Below are positions 44,696-59,086 of a stretch of DNA of 64,000 bases, piece after piece. The notes under the pieces were generated by a model. It made no database searches. It saw nothing but the letters and a program-made list of their open reading frames with translations, and was not told the DNA's origin. Origin of the DNA: Calcarisporiella thermophila CBS 279.70 (taxonomy: Eukaryota > Calcarisporiellomycota); the NCBI RefSeq assembly GCF_041956535.1, contig NW_027192198.1, positions 226,551 to 290,550 of the forward strand. Direction: 5' to 3'. Made by a program: the position numbers and the translations under genes. Each line of letters starts with the position of its first letter. The stretch's first letter is position 1.

Positions 44696-45691
44696 CTATT
44701 GGGCTTGTGGTGTAGTTGCGGAGACTCTCAAGTTTTCAATAATTGCAGGATCAGCTAGGTAACCCCTGTGTTGAGGATCCGAGTACCACTCTAAACAAAA
44801 AAAAAGCTAGATTAGTAAAATATTCAGTTTCTTTTCAATATGAACTTTACCAATATCCTTCTTCCGAACCGGATTTGCAAACTTGGGAAGCCGGACGAAC
44901 TTTTCGGGATGAAGCAGTACTCTCATTCCCAGTGCATTATAATAGCGACACGTGATCTTCCCTCCAGCACGTTCAACGGCTTCAATGGCCTTCTGAGATG
45001 CCCGTGATACCTCAATGGTTATAGGAGTATGGAAGTGCTCTGCACCCTGTAGAATGATTGAAAGATATTATATCATTCATATTGGCCCCAAGAGATGTCG
45101 TGTAAACAAAAATTCTTACATCAGCCAAAAGCTTAATTCCGTCTTTGACTCGATGCACGCACCGATTGTCCAAGAGGTCCTTCATTGTAATAGGCTTCGT
45201 AGGATCCAATCGCCCAGTGTCAATCCAGTGTTGGATTCGATCCAAATTTACGGGCTGGTATTCACGATGATTTCTATTGGAAAAAGTTTAAAATTATCAT
45301 GTTTAGCGTTATGCCTAATCTCCTTCTTTTCTCTACATTGCCTGGTAACGAATATAAAAATTAAAGGGGCTACTTACACATTATAGAATCCACGTTTTGG
45401 AAACCGATTTGTGAGGGGGGTTTGACCTCCTTCAAAACCCTGGCTTGGCCTCCAGCTCCCACCTCGTGCCTTTTGACCCTTATGACCACGGCCTGCTGTC
45501 TTCCCCTTTCCAGAACCAGGGCCACGGCCAACGCGTGTTCGTTGGGATACAGCACCGGGATTATCTGCAAGCGATGCTAAAGAAATCTTTGTTTTTGGTG
45601 GCTGTATAAGGCTAGCAAGGTGTCTGGACGGTGTGTAGCGCAGTGTGTGTGAGCGCACTGCAAAAGTGCGCACCCATTGTGTGGCGAACAT
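44696..45691 (-). CDS. MRPL10: Mitochondrial ribosomal protein uL15m
   Basis: Large-subunit mitoribosomal protein. Exons 45691-45378, 45273-45120, 45046-44851 and 44790-44696 encode 252 residues. A targeting sequence ([19 protein letters not shown]) precedes the universal uL15 signature: [37 protein letters not shown] and [18 protein letters not shown]. Later segments, [35 protein letters not shown] and GKITCRYYN, complete the fold. A mitochondrial-specific C-terminal extension follows. It faces SEC23 over 260 bases. Confidence 0.95.
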
Positions 45692-48673
<2,982 letters not shown>

Positions 48674-49209
48674 ACACAATCAAAGCAATATATTGCGAGG
48701 TATCGCGTCATGATTTTAGTCCATTCTTATTTTTAGTGTTTACTTTTATTTTCTCTCTGTTTCTTCATTGCCTTATCTCTTCTCTGGCTTTTCCTTTCTT
48801 CCTTTCCTTTCCTTTTTTCCACTCTTTTTTTCTCACTTCTTTTTTCCTTCTCCTTTTTCCTTTTTTCATCCCATTCTATTGTTACTATTGGTTTTAGTTT
48901 GTGAGTCTGTGTGCCTATTCTTTTTTGGAAAATCGAGTGCCAGGAAGACAGGTTGAATGGTTTCTCTTAGCTTTCTCTCCACGTATGCGTTTTCTCTTTG
49001 GATCAATAAACTCTGTTTGCGTTTGAACCTCGCCTGTGTTCCAAGCTGCTTCCATAGGTAGCACAAGTAATTTTGGCTCCTAAAACTCCTCTCGTGTGAA
49101 GTATTTAAGGTTGATCCTTTTTCTCGCGCGGCGCTTGCTCACGCCATACCCGTGGTGGACTCTTCTCCCTCTCTAACACCAGAACTTACCCACAGACACG
49201 AACCCAAGT
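48674..49209. other. Intergenic
   Basis: T/C-rich 3' region of SEC23 (48720-48880) and the leader of the Kre9-like gene; nothing else seen. Confidence 0.4.
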
Positions 49210-49753
49210 ATGCGTGCGGCTCTCTTCACTCTCTTCGCTTCCGTCGGCTCTGCCCTCGCCGCCCCCTATATCACGCAGCCGATTACTGGTAGGCGCCCCT
49301 TGACCTGTTGGATTGGCATGACTAATGATCATTGATTTTGCTTTCTCCCTCCCTCCCCCCATGCCAGGCACCGTGTGGGAGACCAATGGCACCTATGATA
49401 TCCTATGGCTCAACGGCACCAGCGGCCCCGCGACTATCAAGCTCATGTATGGCGATCCCCGGAATCTGCAGCACCTGCTCACGCTCTCCAACACCACCAA
49501 CGGTGCAGATGGGACCTTCAAATGGACTATTCCCACCAATCTCACCACCAGCTCCAATTACTCCATCACGATCGGTAATCCTCCCGATGTGTCATACTCT
49601 CCATTCTTCACAATCGTAAACAACAGTACCGACGACTCCTCAGAAAGTCACGAGCACCACGATGAAGAAGAAGAATCGCCGCGTACCACCACCGTGTATA
49701 TTACTACGACGAAGATCGGGAAACGGGAGGCCACCCCAGCTGCTTCCCCTTAA
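49210..49753 (+). CDS. Secreted Kre9/KNH-like cell-wall protein
   Basis: Exons 49210-49288 and 49368-49753 encode 154 residues. A signal peptide (LFTLFASVGSALAA) is followed by one Kre9/KNH-type immunoglobulin-like domain: ITQPITGTVWETNGTYDILW, PATIKLMYGDPRNLQ, FKWTIPTNLTTSSNYSITIG, SYSPFFTI. Six or so N-glycosylation sites are visible. An acidic His/Glu stretch and a Thr-rich end follow; no hydrophobic C-terminal GPI signal is present, so it is probably secreted or wall-retained rather than anchored. The phase-1 intron lies just after the signal-peptide region in a Gly codon, as in two other secreted-protein genes here. Kre9-family proteins support beta-1,6-glucan assembly; that role is not demonstrated for this single-domain form. 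Confidence 0.85.
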
Positions 49754-51382
49754 TGGGTGTCGAGACGAGCGAAATACCCTACATGGCTAGTGCCCTGCTT
49801 TTTCTTTGTCATATTTGTAATAGCACCAGTTTGTATTGTTTCCACAACGTTGTGAGTCCCTCAATAAATCGAATTAGTTAATCCTCTTTTTTCAGCTCTT
49901 CCACGTTTTGGGATGATATACTCGAACACAGTGTAATACAACTTAATCCCATGATAGAGTTTGGGGGCTTATTTTCATTATATTCTATTTTTGGGACTCT
50001 ACTCTAATATCGGATACGAACCCTGCATCAGCGCAACACAATAAGACCTCATAATGTTGAGATATAGGAGCAGCTATTTTTGATCCCCATGTTTCTACTC
50101 ACCAAAGCGTAATCGCTTGACTCTGCTGCTCTCAAAATATCGAGTCCGTGTTTATAAGAAATGCTCGCTTAGCTAGATGTCCACCTGAACTTCCTATTTC
50201 ATATCCTCAACTCGAAAATGCCATAGTTACCTGTGCTTTCATTCTCTTTCTCCTCCACTGTATCCTTCTCTATCCCTAGATGGACCTCAATAATTCTATA
50301 GGTTTGTGGCCCAAGCTCTAGACTGATTCTTTAATGCTGGTGCTGTATAATCTTTACACCTAGATGGGTATAAAATACATCCATGATAGAAATTTTGGTA
50401 GGCGCTTACTTGTGAGCGCCTCTTTGATGAACTATATCAACTACAGCTAGTTACTGACATAGTTTTGTAAAACTCAGTTTTGATCTGTTTGTAGAATCTC
50501 ACATTTTGTGTATGATTCATATAATTAGCGGGAAATTTGAATTTTATTTAATTCAAAGGAACCACTCGATCATCTCAAGGTTTTCGTAGCGTGTTACCTG
50601 TATAGAATAGATCTGAGTTAGCACTTATTCTAATCAAATTAAAATAGCTTGAAGATAAAAGGTGATTTTCTCAGGAGAATTATGATTTCATCACTTAACC
50701 GAAATGCATGTTGTGCATCACGGACAGGTAATACATGCTTTTAGACATCATAGAAGAATCATGATATATTTTTCAGAAAGAGATGGAAACTTACCTTCAA
50801 AATGGATAAAGAACGAAGAACCTGGCCGAAGAACTTACCGAGGTTTATATAAGCGCGTCAACAAAAGCACACGTCACGAGTAAAGCACAAACAAATAACC
50901 TAGTACGGTTGAAATTTTAAAAGGCAAATAGATCCTGAGCTCAACAGGAGAAATGTGATCCAGGAATAAACATATAATAATATACAATATTTCATTGTTA
51001 TACATTAAAATCCAACCAAAGTAATCGGCTGGGAGGATGCTTGGCTGTTCGCTTCCCCTATACGTACTATAATTTTTGCTGTCAAAATATATATCTGGAA
51101 ACGATAAATATTCAAGATGTCTTAAATCAGTCCTCATGGAGTCAAAGAAGGATTTTGCAGTAATGTATTAGAGTGGTTCAGTAAGTACTTTCCAACAACC
51201 AACCCTGTATAGTTTGAATGCTTGGGCAAATGATGGCAGAAATTATAAGCAAACTGCGATGAAAAAATAAAATAAAGAACCAATAGGTGAGAAGAGATGA
51301 ACTGTTTAGAGAAGATACAATGAATTTATTATTGAGAAATACTAGGAGTGCGCATTATGCATTATGTTAAATAAAAAGAAGA
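49754..51382. other. Long gene-free AT-rich region
   Basis: About 1.6 kb with frequent stops in all frames. An 87-codon minus ORF at 50874-51137 is not convincing. No tRNA or other RNA signature recognised. Confidence 0.5.
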
Positions 51383-51974
51383 TTAAATTGTCTTATCACT
51401 TAGGATATCATCGAGAGATTCCAATTTTTGCTGCATTCGTGGATCCCGAATTACTCTGGAGGAGATGTTATATAGTCAAAAAGAATGAGACATAAAAATA
51501 ATTTGAAAAAAAAATACCTATTATCCACGCGCACATCCTCTGTTTCAATGGCTAATGCGGGCTCTTTCGTCTTGGCTTCAATCACATAATGATTATCGCA
51601 ATGGGGGCAGTACTCATCCTCTTCCTCGTAGTCGCTTAAGTTACAAAGTGGACATTGAATAATGAGCATTGGATCCGATTCTCCAAGAGTGAGCATTTTA
51701 AATCACCTCATATCTTTACGAAAAGCTTTCTTGCATTTCTTGCAAGCGAAAACCATCTCTGTAGTTTTTCGAAGTGGGTGATCGGAGGTCTCTGCATGGC
51801 ATTCAGCACAGTCAAACCATCTTTTACAGCAAGGCGCGCGGATCGATACCTGCCAAGCGAAAATGGGCCATCGAGAATAGAGACGGGTAAGAAACCAATT
51901 GCCACTATCTAGGGAGCTTGGATTGGGAATCAATGGGAATACACTACCTGTGCATTGAGAATATGTTTGCACAT
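51383..51974 (-). CDS. CHY-like zinc-binding protein
   Basis: Exons 51974-51948, 51849-51707, 51634-51518 and 51455-51383 encode 119 residues. Zinc ligands are dense: MCKHILNAQ, RAPCCKRWFDCAECHAE, HPL, FACKKCKKAFRKDM and EYCPHCDNHYV, followed by VIEAKTKEPA. This pattern resembles the CHY zinc-finger group of fungi (compare Hot13-like proteins). No other domain is present; the last exon adds a short charged tail (MQQKLESLDDIL). Role unknown: metal handling or assembly help in mitochondria is possible but unproven. The exon 2-3 splice skips a stop-containing stretch. Confidence 0.8.
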
Positions 51975-52468
51975 CTTGTTAGATTTTAACGTCCACACAC
52001 GATCTCATCAGTTGAGCGAAATAACGAATAAAGATCGATTCTCTAAGCCACTCATCATATCCGATTTTTGGCCCCATCGGACTAGTCCCCCCTTTTCCTT
52101 CCTCCTCTCTTTCACATCTCTTCGAAGACAGAGTCTAAGAGCCAACACAAGAAGGTAGGTTAACCATGCATCCATCTTTCTTTGTTACTTTTCTGGATGG
52201 ATACCACTTTTTTGCGTTGCTATGTCGTTCAAGAGATATAACTATGATAATGGGGGAAAAAGAATTTCTCGTTTGAGCATTGAGCAGATGAGAAATTCAG
52301 TTCTGTAACTTTGGAGACTGTACCTTCTATTCCTCTTTTATGAAGATCCAATGGAGGTGCAAGTGGATTCGGATTTCGGGGCTCTTTTTTTTTGCTTTCC
52401 ATTATTTCCCTTTCTTAGATCGCCATTGGACATCTCTCTCTAATCTCTCTTTCGTGTTCCTTTTAGCA
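51975..52468. promoter_or_regulatory. Divergent region with 5'UTR intron of eL29
   Basis: Contains a probable 312-base leader intron of the eL29 gene: donor AAG|GTAGGT at 52155, T-rich end and acceptor TTTTAG at 52466, two bases before the ATG. Leader introns are common in ribosomal protein genes. Confidence 0.55.
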
Positions 52469-52745
52469 ATGGCCAAGTCCAAGAATCACACCAACCACAA
52501 CCAGAGTAATTATTAGTTTTTTTTTTGGACAACATCTGAATTCTTGAAGATGGTGATTAATTTTTCTCGTTTTTTGGCTCTACATTTTAGACCGTAAGGC
52601 TCACCGCAATGGTATCAAGAAGCCCCGCACAAACCGCCACCCCAGCTTGAAGGGTGTTGACCCCAAGTTCCTTCGCAACCAGCGCTTCGCCAAAAAAGGT
52701 TCGTTGGAGGCTGTCCGTGCTCAGCGCGCCGCTGCCACTGCTTAA
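52469..52745 (+). CDS. RPL29: 60S ribosomal protein eL29
   Basis: Small basic large-subunit protein. Exons 52469-52505 and 52591-52745 encode 63 residues, normal for eL29. The diagnostic N-terminus [20 protein letters not shown] is followed by [20 protein letters not shown] and RNQRFAKKG. An Ala-rich end closes it. The coding intron splits the codon after HNQ, a typical position. A leader intron probably ends two bases before the ATG. Confidence 0.97.
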
Positions 52746-54673
52746 ATTCTTCTTTATTTGACAAATGTAAAATAAAAGAAGATTATGCCTATTGCTCCTC
52801 TCTTTTCCTATACATTTTTGCTCTGCTTGTACTCTACGTACACGATGGTCCACCTTAATATTGAAAAGCGCAAAAAAAGATCGTTGAATACAGCGTAGAC
52901 ATCGCATCAAATATACATTCCACAATCCAATGAAGTTGCTTTAATAAGAAGATACCCAATTTGGGTATGATATGGAAATTAGATCTTGTTACAGCAGAAA
53001 GGATGTCATTGTCTATTGTCTGATGGGCTCTGGTAGACTTATTGTGGATTAGGTGGGAGGAAGGGAGGAAAGAAAAGAGCGAGAAAACAGTTTGAGAATT
53101 TTGATTATATTAGGTAACCCATATGGGCTTCGCCAATTATAATGTCTTCTTTAATGTGCGATAGTACCATGGTTTTTGTTCCTCTTCCCTGCTTCTCCCT
53201 TTCCTACACCCTCTTGTATCGTTAAGACGTTTGATGTCTCTCATTCCATCGAACATCTTAACAATCAAGTACTGCTTATACAAATCTATATTCATTTACC
53301 CCACGTTTCGATTCGCCTCCGATGGCCTAATATAGTTCTTATGATATCGTTTAATGTTTAAATTTGCTTTGAGAACTCTAAAGATAGTAGTTATGCGACA
53401 CTGAATTAGAGTGTAAGTTCAGGCGCCTGATCACATTGCATTGGAAGTATGCCAAGATCAGTTAGCTGCCTATTCCGACTCGCCGGGCAATTTATTGCAT
53501 AAGCCGAGTGAAAAAATGATGGATATCCAAGTACGAAGAATTGTGCCTTTCTTTCTTCCACGGGTTTCCAACGAAGCGTGATTCTATAGCGACGTAAGCC
53601 TGAAACTAGAGACTTAAGCTATGCGTGCTTCCCAAGTCTCAACAGTGGTCTAACCAATTCCGCTTCATTGTTAGAGCGAAAAAGGCTCGATCTAGGCCCA
53701 TTTGCCCGATTGCCTACAATTCCAGTCTCGATCCAGCTCTACAGATTGAGCCAAAATGTGACATAATGGAAGTAGAGGGTAGAACCTGTGCAAAATTGTT
53801 TTGCCTAAATTTTCAAAAGTGAGCTCCTTTGAAGAGTAATACAAAGAGATTATATTTGCTTAATTGCTATGTATGCATCTTTAATGTCACCGCCAACACC
53901 ATTGCTGAGATAATATTAGAAGCAAATTGATATCTATTGATAGGGTAAAGAGTGCTGTGCGATAGATTCGCAGTTTCTATTATTGACTTAAGCTCATTGC
54001 AACCTCATGCCAAAACGTGTTCGCAATACCAGCAAGTCAATCCCAGTGCGACTAAGGGAAAAAGAGGGGAAATGGTGAAGAGAATACGCGATGGTTCGTG
54101 TGAAACTTGATTTGCTTAGTCCCTGTCAAAACAGAAAGGTCAAACCTTTGTGTTGGGCTAAAGCACAAGCCAATTACTAGCTGGCCTAAGTGCTCCGCTG
54201 CCGGAGGACTGCCATCGCCTTTTAATTTACATGCTGCCCGTATGGAGAAAGGAGGCAGAGAGCCCGAAGAGCTTATTTACATTCAAGACAGTCCTTGCCT
54301 TGGAAGCAAGAACGTCCATGTGACAGGACTGTCATAACCTAAAGTCCAGTCAAACTTCATCACTCTACGCGGAACTTTACCCCAACGGAGACCGGTATTG
54401 GCGAAATGATCACATGGCGCAGATAAAATATTAAAATCCATATAAATTTTTGGTCCCGCTTTTAGTAATAAATATTTTTTTGGTATTTTGGATTTTCTTT
54501 TCCTCTTTCTCTCTCTTTGCTCATCCCCCTCTCGCCGGTCTAAGTGCTAGTCTTTGTGGTTCTATGTGTTTGCCCGCTGCTTAATTTGATTGAAGTATAT
54601 TCATCTCATCTCTACAGATGACCTGCTTGCCTCGCCCCTTACTAATTCTTATCGCGTTACATACATTAGAGAA
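52746..54673. other. Long gene-poor region with a GC-richer centre
   Basis: About 1.9 kb. The segment 53400-54400 is richer in GC than its flanks and has a few short ORFs (53625-53822, 54107-54337) without motifs. T/C-rich leader sequence of the esterase begins at about 54490. No RNA gene recognised. Confidence 0.4.
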
Positions 54674-56206
54674 ATGTCGAATTTTAACTTGGTAGATTTT
54701 AGTACCGCTGTATCCTCATTCATCCCATCCCACCTCAAGAATAGCAGTAGTACGCGTTCCATAGTAGACGTGGAGCTAGCCGAATCGCATATTCTTCCTC
54801 CCACAACAAAGCAGCCAACACGGGAGCTGCTTCAAAAGTCCCTCTGGTTGCTAGGACACAACCTCACCTCTTTCACGTCTGATGTGGTCTCGCATATTGT
54901 CGTAGGCCCAAAGCGACGCTCCTGGCCCCTCCTGCTTACCCTGTTCAATTCCTTCATGCGAAATGTGACCGCGCACTACCATCTTGCCAACCTAAAGCGA
55001 ATGCGCCGCGCGGCTTGTTTCCCTGTATTAATGCCCCTATGGGACGTGATCATTACACCCGCGTCGTTTAAAGTCCGTCCGATCGGACTTCCCGGCATCC
55101 TTGCAGAAATGGACGCACAGGAAGATGGACGGGAAATCGATGCGGAATGGGTGGTGGATGGATCAGTATGGCGACAAGAAAGTCACTGCTTTTGTACGGC
55201 AGAGATAGTGGAGGATGGCCGGGGAAACCAGGAGAAGATTGTGCTCTACTTCCATGGGGGTGCCTATTATCTTATGTCCGCGAAGACCCACCGTGAGCTG
55301 GTGTCGCGCGTTTCCAAAGCGACGGGTCGCCGGGTGTTCTCGGTTGATTACCGCCTATCCCCAGAAAATCCATTTCCAAGTGCGCTACAGGACGCCGTGC
55401 GTTCATTCTTCTATTTGATTGACACCAAGGGAGGGCCCGGATTTAAACCGCAAAACATTACAGTTATGGGTGATTCGGCCGGTGGGAACCTGGCTCTGAC
55501 CATGATGTTATATCTACGCGATCAAGGCTTCCCGCTCCCTGAAGCATGCGTCCTGTTCTCGGTAAGCTAAACTATTCTACTCGACGATTGGTTTCAGGAT
55601 CTTGTGCTCTAACAATGCTATCTCTTTTTATAGCCTTGGGTCGATCTTTCTATGTCTTTTCCGAGTTGGGACACCAACAGCGAGTACGATTATCTTCCCA
55701 AGCCCAAACCTGACGATCCGCTTAATCCCATGATCCTCTACTTGCACTCCACACGCTATTCTCCGCGTCACCCCTACGTCTCCCCCCTCTTCCACAGCAA
55801 TCTCTCGGGGCTACCTCCCGTCCTAATCCAGTGCGGCGATGCTGAGGTGCTTCGTGATGAGATTGTGGCTCTAGCGCGCAAATTCCACGAGAAATCCAAC
55901 ACGTTTTTTGTGTTTGAAAAGTACGATGACATGATTCACGTGTTCCATGGTTTTCCGTTCTTGGAGGCAACCCGCAAGGCGCTCGAGAGCGTGGGCCACT
56001 TCACGCGCTTCTCCGTGCCTGCTTATTATTTTGCCAAGGGCAAATACTTGCCCCATTCGAACCGCCCAAGCATGGGGGCTGCAACCGGAAAGGCAGTGAC
56101 AACCGACATGATCCCGACGGAAAAGTGCGCTCCGAAGCGTCCGGCACTACGATCTTCGCACTCGCAGCCCAATTTGCATCGGATTATGGGGTTTAGTGGG
56201 CTTTAA
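54674..56206 (+). CDS. Alpha/beta-hydrolase esterase of the hormone-sensitive lipase group
   Basis: Exons 54674-55561 and 55634-56206 encode 486 residues. Oxyanion-hole motif YFHGGAYY (about 192-199), VDYRLSPENPFPSALQDAV, nucleophile Ser about 268 in MGDSAGGN, CGDAEVLRDE (acid region) and His about 398 in MIHVFHGF make a complete triad of the HSL/arylacetamide-deacetylase group. The first about 130 residues are variable, with no signal peptide; a hydrophobic patch in that region could bind membranes. The C-terminal 80 residues after the fold are basic and Ser-rich. Likely substrates are acylglycerols or other lipid esters. Start taken at 54674; an in-frame ATG at 54590 lies before a possible leader-intron acceptor. 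Confidence 0.9.
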
Positions 56207-56968
56207 TGGACACGGGCAAAGACAAGCATATGTAATGTTGTTGTTTTTTTCTCTTGGAATATCCTCCCCCCCCCTCTCTCTCATCCCTTTAGCTTGTTTT
56301 ATTCATTTTTTTTTCTTCTCTAAAACTGAAAACACTTCTAAATTTAGTAGATAATGTAGTTTAGGTTTAGAACATCTCTTAATATAATACACTTTTAAGC
56401 CCTTTCTTTTCTCATTACAACCATTTTCTATTTACTCCCTGGTTTTACATTTTTTTTTGTTTGCCTAGATATGATGGGCCAATATTTATATGCTCCATTT
56501 TTGTATCAAATTAAAATAATAAATACCGAATTTTGAAGAATTGCTCTGGAGATGGTGAGAGGAAATTAAAAAACCTGTAAGGAGGCAAAAATAGCGGAGC
56601 TTGTTTTTTCCACTTGGTAGTCGCCAGACTTTCATAGAAGTTATACTGTAATAATTTTCGTCAACCTTATTTTGCAATCAGCTGCAGATTGCGACCGATG
56701 CAGCCTCTGTCCACAACACATCAGATGCAGGGTAAGCTTATGCCGCTGGTTGATATTCAGCATGCTTGCATCGAGAGAACAGTTTGTTCCGTAACTGCAT
56801 GCTCCGAGATATTTCATCAAAGACAATTAATTCCATATTCATATGCATGGGATAAACAAACAGGCCGGTAATGCGAGCGCGGAAAAAAAATGGAATAGGG
56901 GAATAGATGTGGCAATAGTGGTAGGAGTAGTAATGGAATATGGAGAATACGACAGAATGAATAATAAA
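56207..56968. other. Convergent 3' spacer
   Basis: Tail-to-tail spacer of the esterase and FAD-oxidoreductase genes, AT-rich; nothing recognised. Confidence 0.4.
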
Positions 56969-58684
56969 TCAAGGCTTAAAGCACAGAGTAACACTGGTAA
57001 TCAAAGCTAACACCATAACGAGGAGCGCACTCACTCGATCCCCCATCCAGAAAAAGGCCCTGGCCAGATCGCCCATCACGCCACCCATACCCTCTCTTGT
57101 CGCTCGGATTTCCTTATTATCGATAAGATCGAAGGGGAGTTTTGCTCCCATTGCCTCCGCAATTCTCATGCCCGATATAAACCCATCTTCATGGAAGCCA
57201 TAGCATGTCCATGCGCCCGCAAACCATGCCAAGTTCTTGCCCTGGATGGTGTGAAGTTCGTTCTGGGCCTTTATGAGCACAGGGGTGTACTCTGGATGGG
57301 TATACTCGAAGGAGGCAAAAGTCAGTGCTGGCTCCGGTGGAGAGAGAGGATTAAGCGTAACAAAAATTTCTATGTCATGGGGAATATAGCGCTGAAGATT
57401 GTTCATCCAATACGTGCTAGTGCATATCAGGCGCAATTAGCTACGGCATGTTAATGCAACAAAGGAAAAGAGAGAGACACCTACAGTGAAACCTGGCCGA
57501 CATTTTTGGATGTAGTGGTTGATCGGGTCAAATAATTCCAGGAGGTCCAGGCCAACCTTCGGGTTGGCATATACTAGCAAGTAGGATGGTTAGGAAAAGG
57601 GAACGCGGCGGCAGAATAACACAGGAATATACTTTTTTATCGCAGTGCACCACGGCAACGTTCTTTGAGAACCTAATGCCGCCCAGCACGGCACGCTCCT
57701 CCTTCGTTGCGTCCTCGCCCAACATTGACAGTGTCTCGTCTGCATGGCTTGCAAACACCACCTGATCATATTCGTCACTCCCCCCCTTCGCGTCTTGCAC
57801 CACCACCTTTCCTTTTTGGCGACGTATGCAGGTCACCGGGGTGGAGAGACGGATGTCGTCCACTTTTTCGATCATTTTGGATATATAGCTTCGACTATTT
57901 TAGTAGTAGGATACCAGTTAGTTAGAGTGTGAAAACCAGCAGGCAATGCCGACGCAAACCTTCCGTTCCTGACGGTGTACCACTGTGGCCTGTTGGCCAC
58001 CTGCATTAGGCAGTGGTTGTGCATGAAGCGAATAAGGGTGTATGCCGGGAAATCCATAGCGCATTTATCTGGAGGAGTGGACCAAATGGCGGCCGTCATA
58101 GGCTACGGACACAGAGGTATCAGCGGTGAGAAGATTGTTAAATATTCCAATGGAAGGAAAGACATTACCAGCAGGTAGTCATCTTTAAATTCTTGTGAAT
58201 AGCCTCCCCGTTCCAGAAATGCCCCTAGTGAGATTTCGCGATCTGGATGTCCCTCGGGGAGGGTCAATATGAGCGGGGCGCAGTGATTGAACTTCAGAAT
58301 ATCGTATACCATGCGCCAGTGCCCAGGTCTAAATAGATTGCTCAGTTGTGCAAACACCGTCGCTAGGTTGGTTCCTGCCCATTCAAATCGGCCCGAATCG
58401 CGTGAGACGGAGAAAGACATCTCGCTATCCATGAAATCAACGTTCTTGAGCTTGAAGAAACGGATAAGATTCGGATAGGTGAGGGAATTAAAGACGATAA
58501 ATCCCGTGTCAACGGGAACAGTACGAGATTTGTCGCCGGTGGGGGAAGTGTAGTCAATAGTATGGGTATGCCCACCGAGGTAATCATTCTTCTCGTAGAG
58601 CGTTACTTGATGAGGCGAGTGCTCGGCGAGAAGCCAGGCGGCAGAGAGCCCTGATATTCCGGATCCCACTATTGCGATTTTCAT
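56969..58684 (-). CDS. FAD-dependent amine-oxidase-like protein (COG2907 type), CFA partner
   Basis: Five exons (58684-58169, 58102-57960, 57894-57633, 57573-57485, 57416-56969) encode 485 residues. The N-terminus is a Rossmann FAD site: MKIAIVGSGISGLSAAWLLA, acid at the end of the second strand in TLYEKN, YLGGHTHT, and VDTGFIVFNSLTYPNLIRFF. Later family segments: PMTAAIWSTPP, VRNGSRSYI, VVFASHADETLSML, YMPTRRLAWTSWNY, TYWMNNLQ, and the flavin-contacting end WFAGAWTCYGFHEDG. A terminal hydrophobic segment (ALLVMVLALITSVTL) suggests a membrane anchor. Genes of this type sit next to or are fused with CFA synthases in bacteria, plants and protists, as here. An in-frame upstream ATG at 58888 is ignored because the FAD motif normally starts at the N-terminus. 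Confidence 0.9.
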
Positions 58685-59086
58685 GATGCGCGGATTCTGG
58701 TCAAGAGGGGGGAACTTGGATTTGGAAATGCTCTGCGAAAAAGACTCGAGCAGGAATGCGGCTCGCGGGTTAAATAGAACAGGGAAGAGGGTTGAGCGGT
58801 GGGGCAGTCTAGGATTTTCTATTCGCTCTCGATTGATCAAGCCCGATGGAATCTTATTTGGATGGAGGCCGTCTCCGCGCATCGTCAATTAATCGTTCCT
58901 GTTTGAGATCACCAGTCACAGGCTCAATGCATACCCGCCCGCCCCGACTTTGTTCCCGCGCGAAATCCTCTCGATAATGAAGCCCGAGTGCATATAAATT
59001 AAAATCCTCGCCGGATCCCCCCCTTTGCAACGCACGTCATTCTTGCGCCCGAATTATCCTCTTCCCCCCTTCCCAAATCCCACCCC
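58685..59086. promoter_or_regulatory. Bidirectional promoter, FAD oxidoreductase / CFA synthase
   Basis: 402 bases between opposing ATGs. AT-rich TATA-like sequence (CATATAAAT) at 58991-58999 lies about 90 bases before the CFA start. No other site assigned. Confidence 0.5.

Noticed and set aside
48768-48956. 62-codon Phe/Ser-rich plus-strand ORF after SEC23
   Set aside because: Product of a T/C-rich 3'UTR; no supporting feature.
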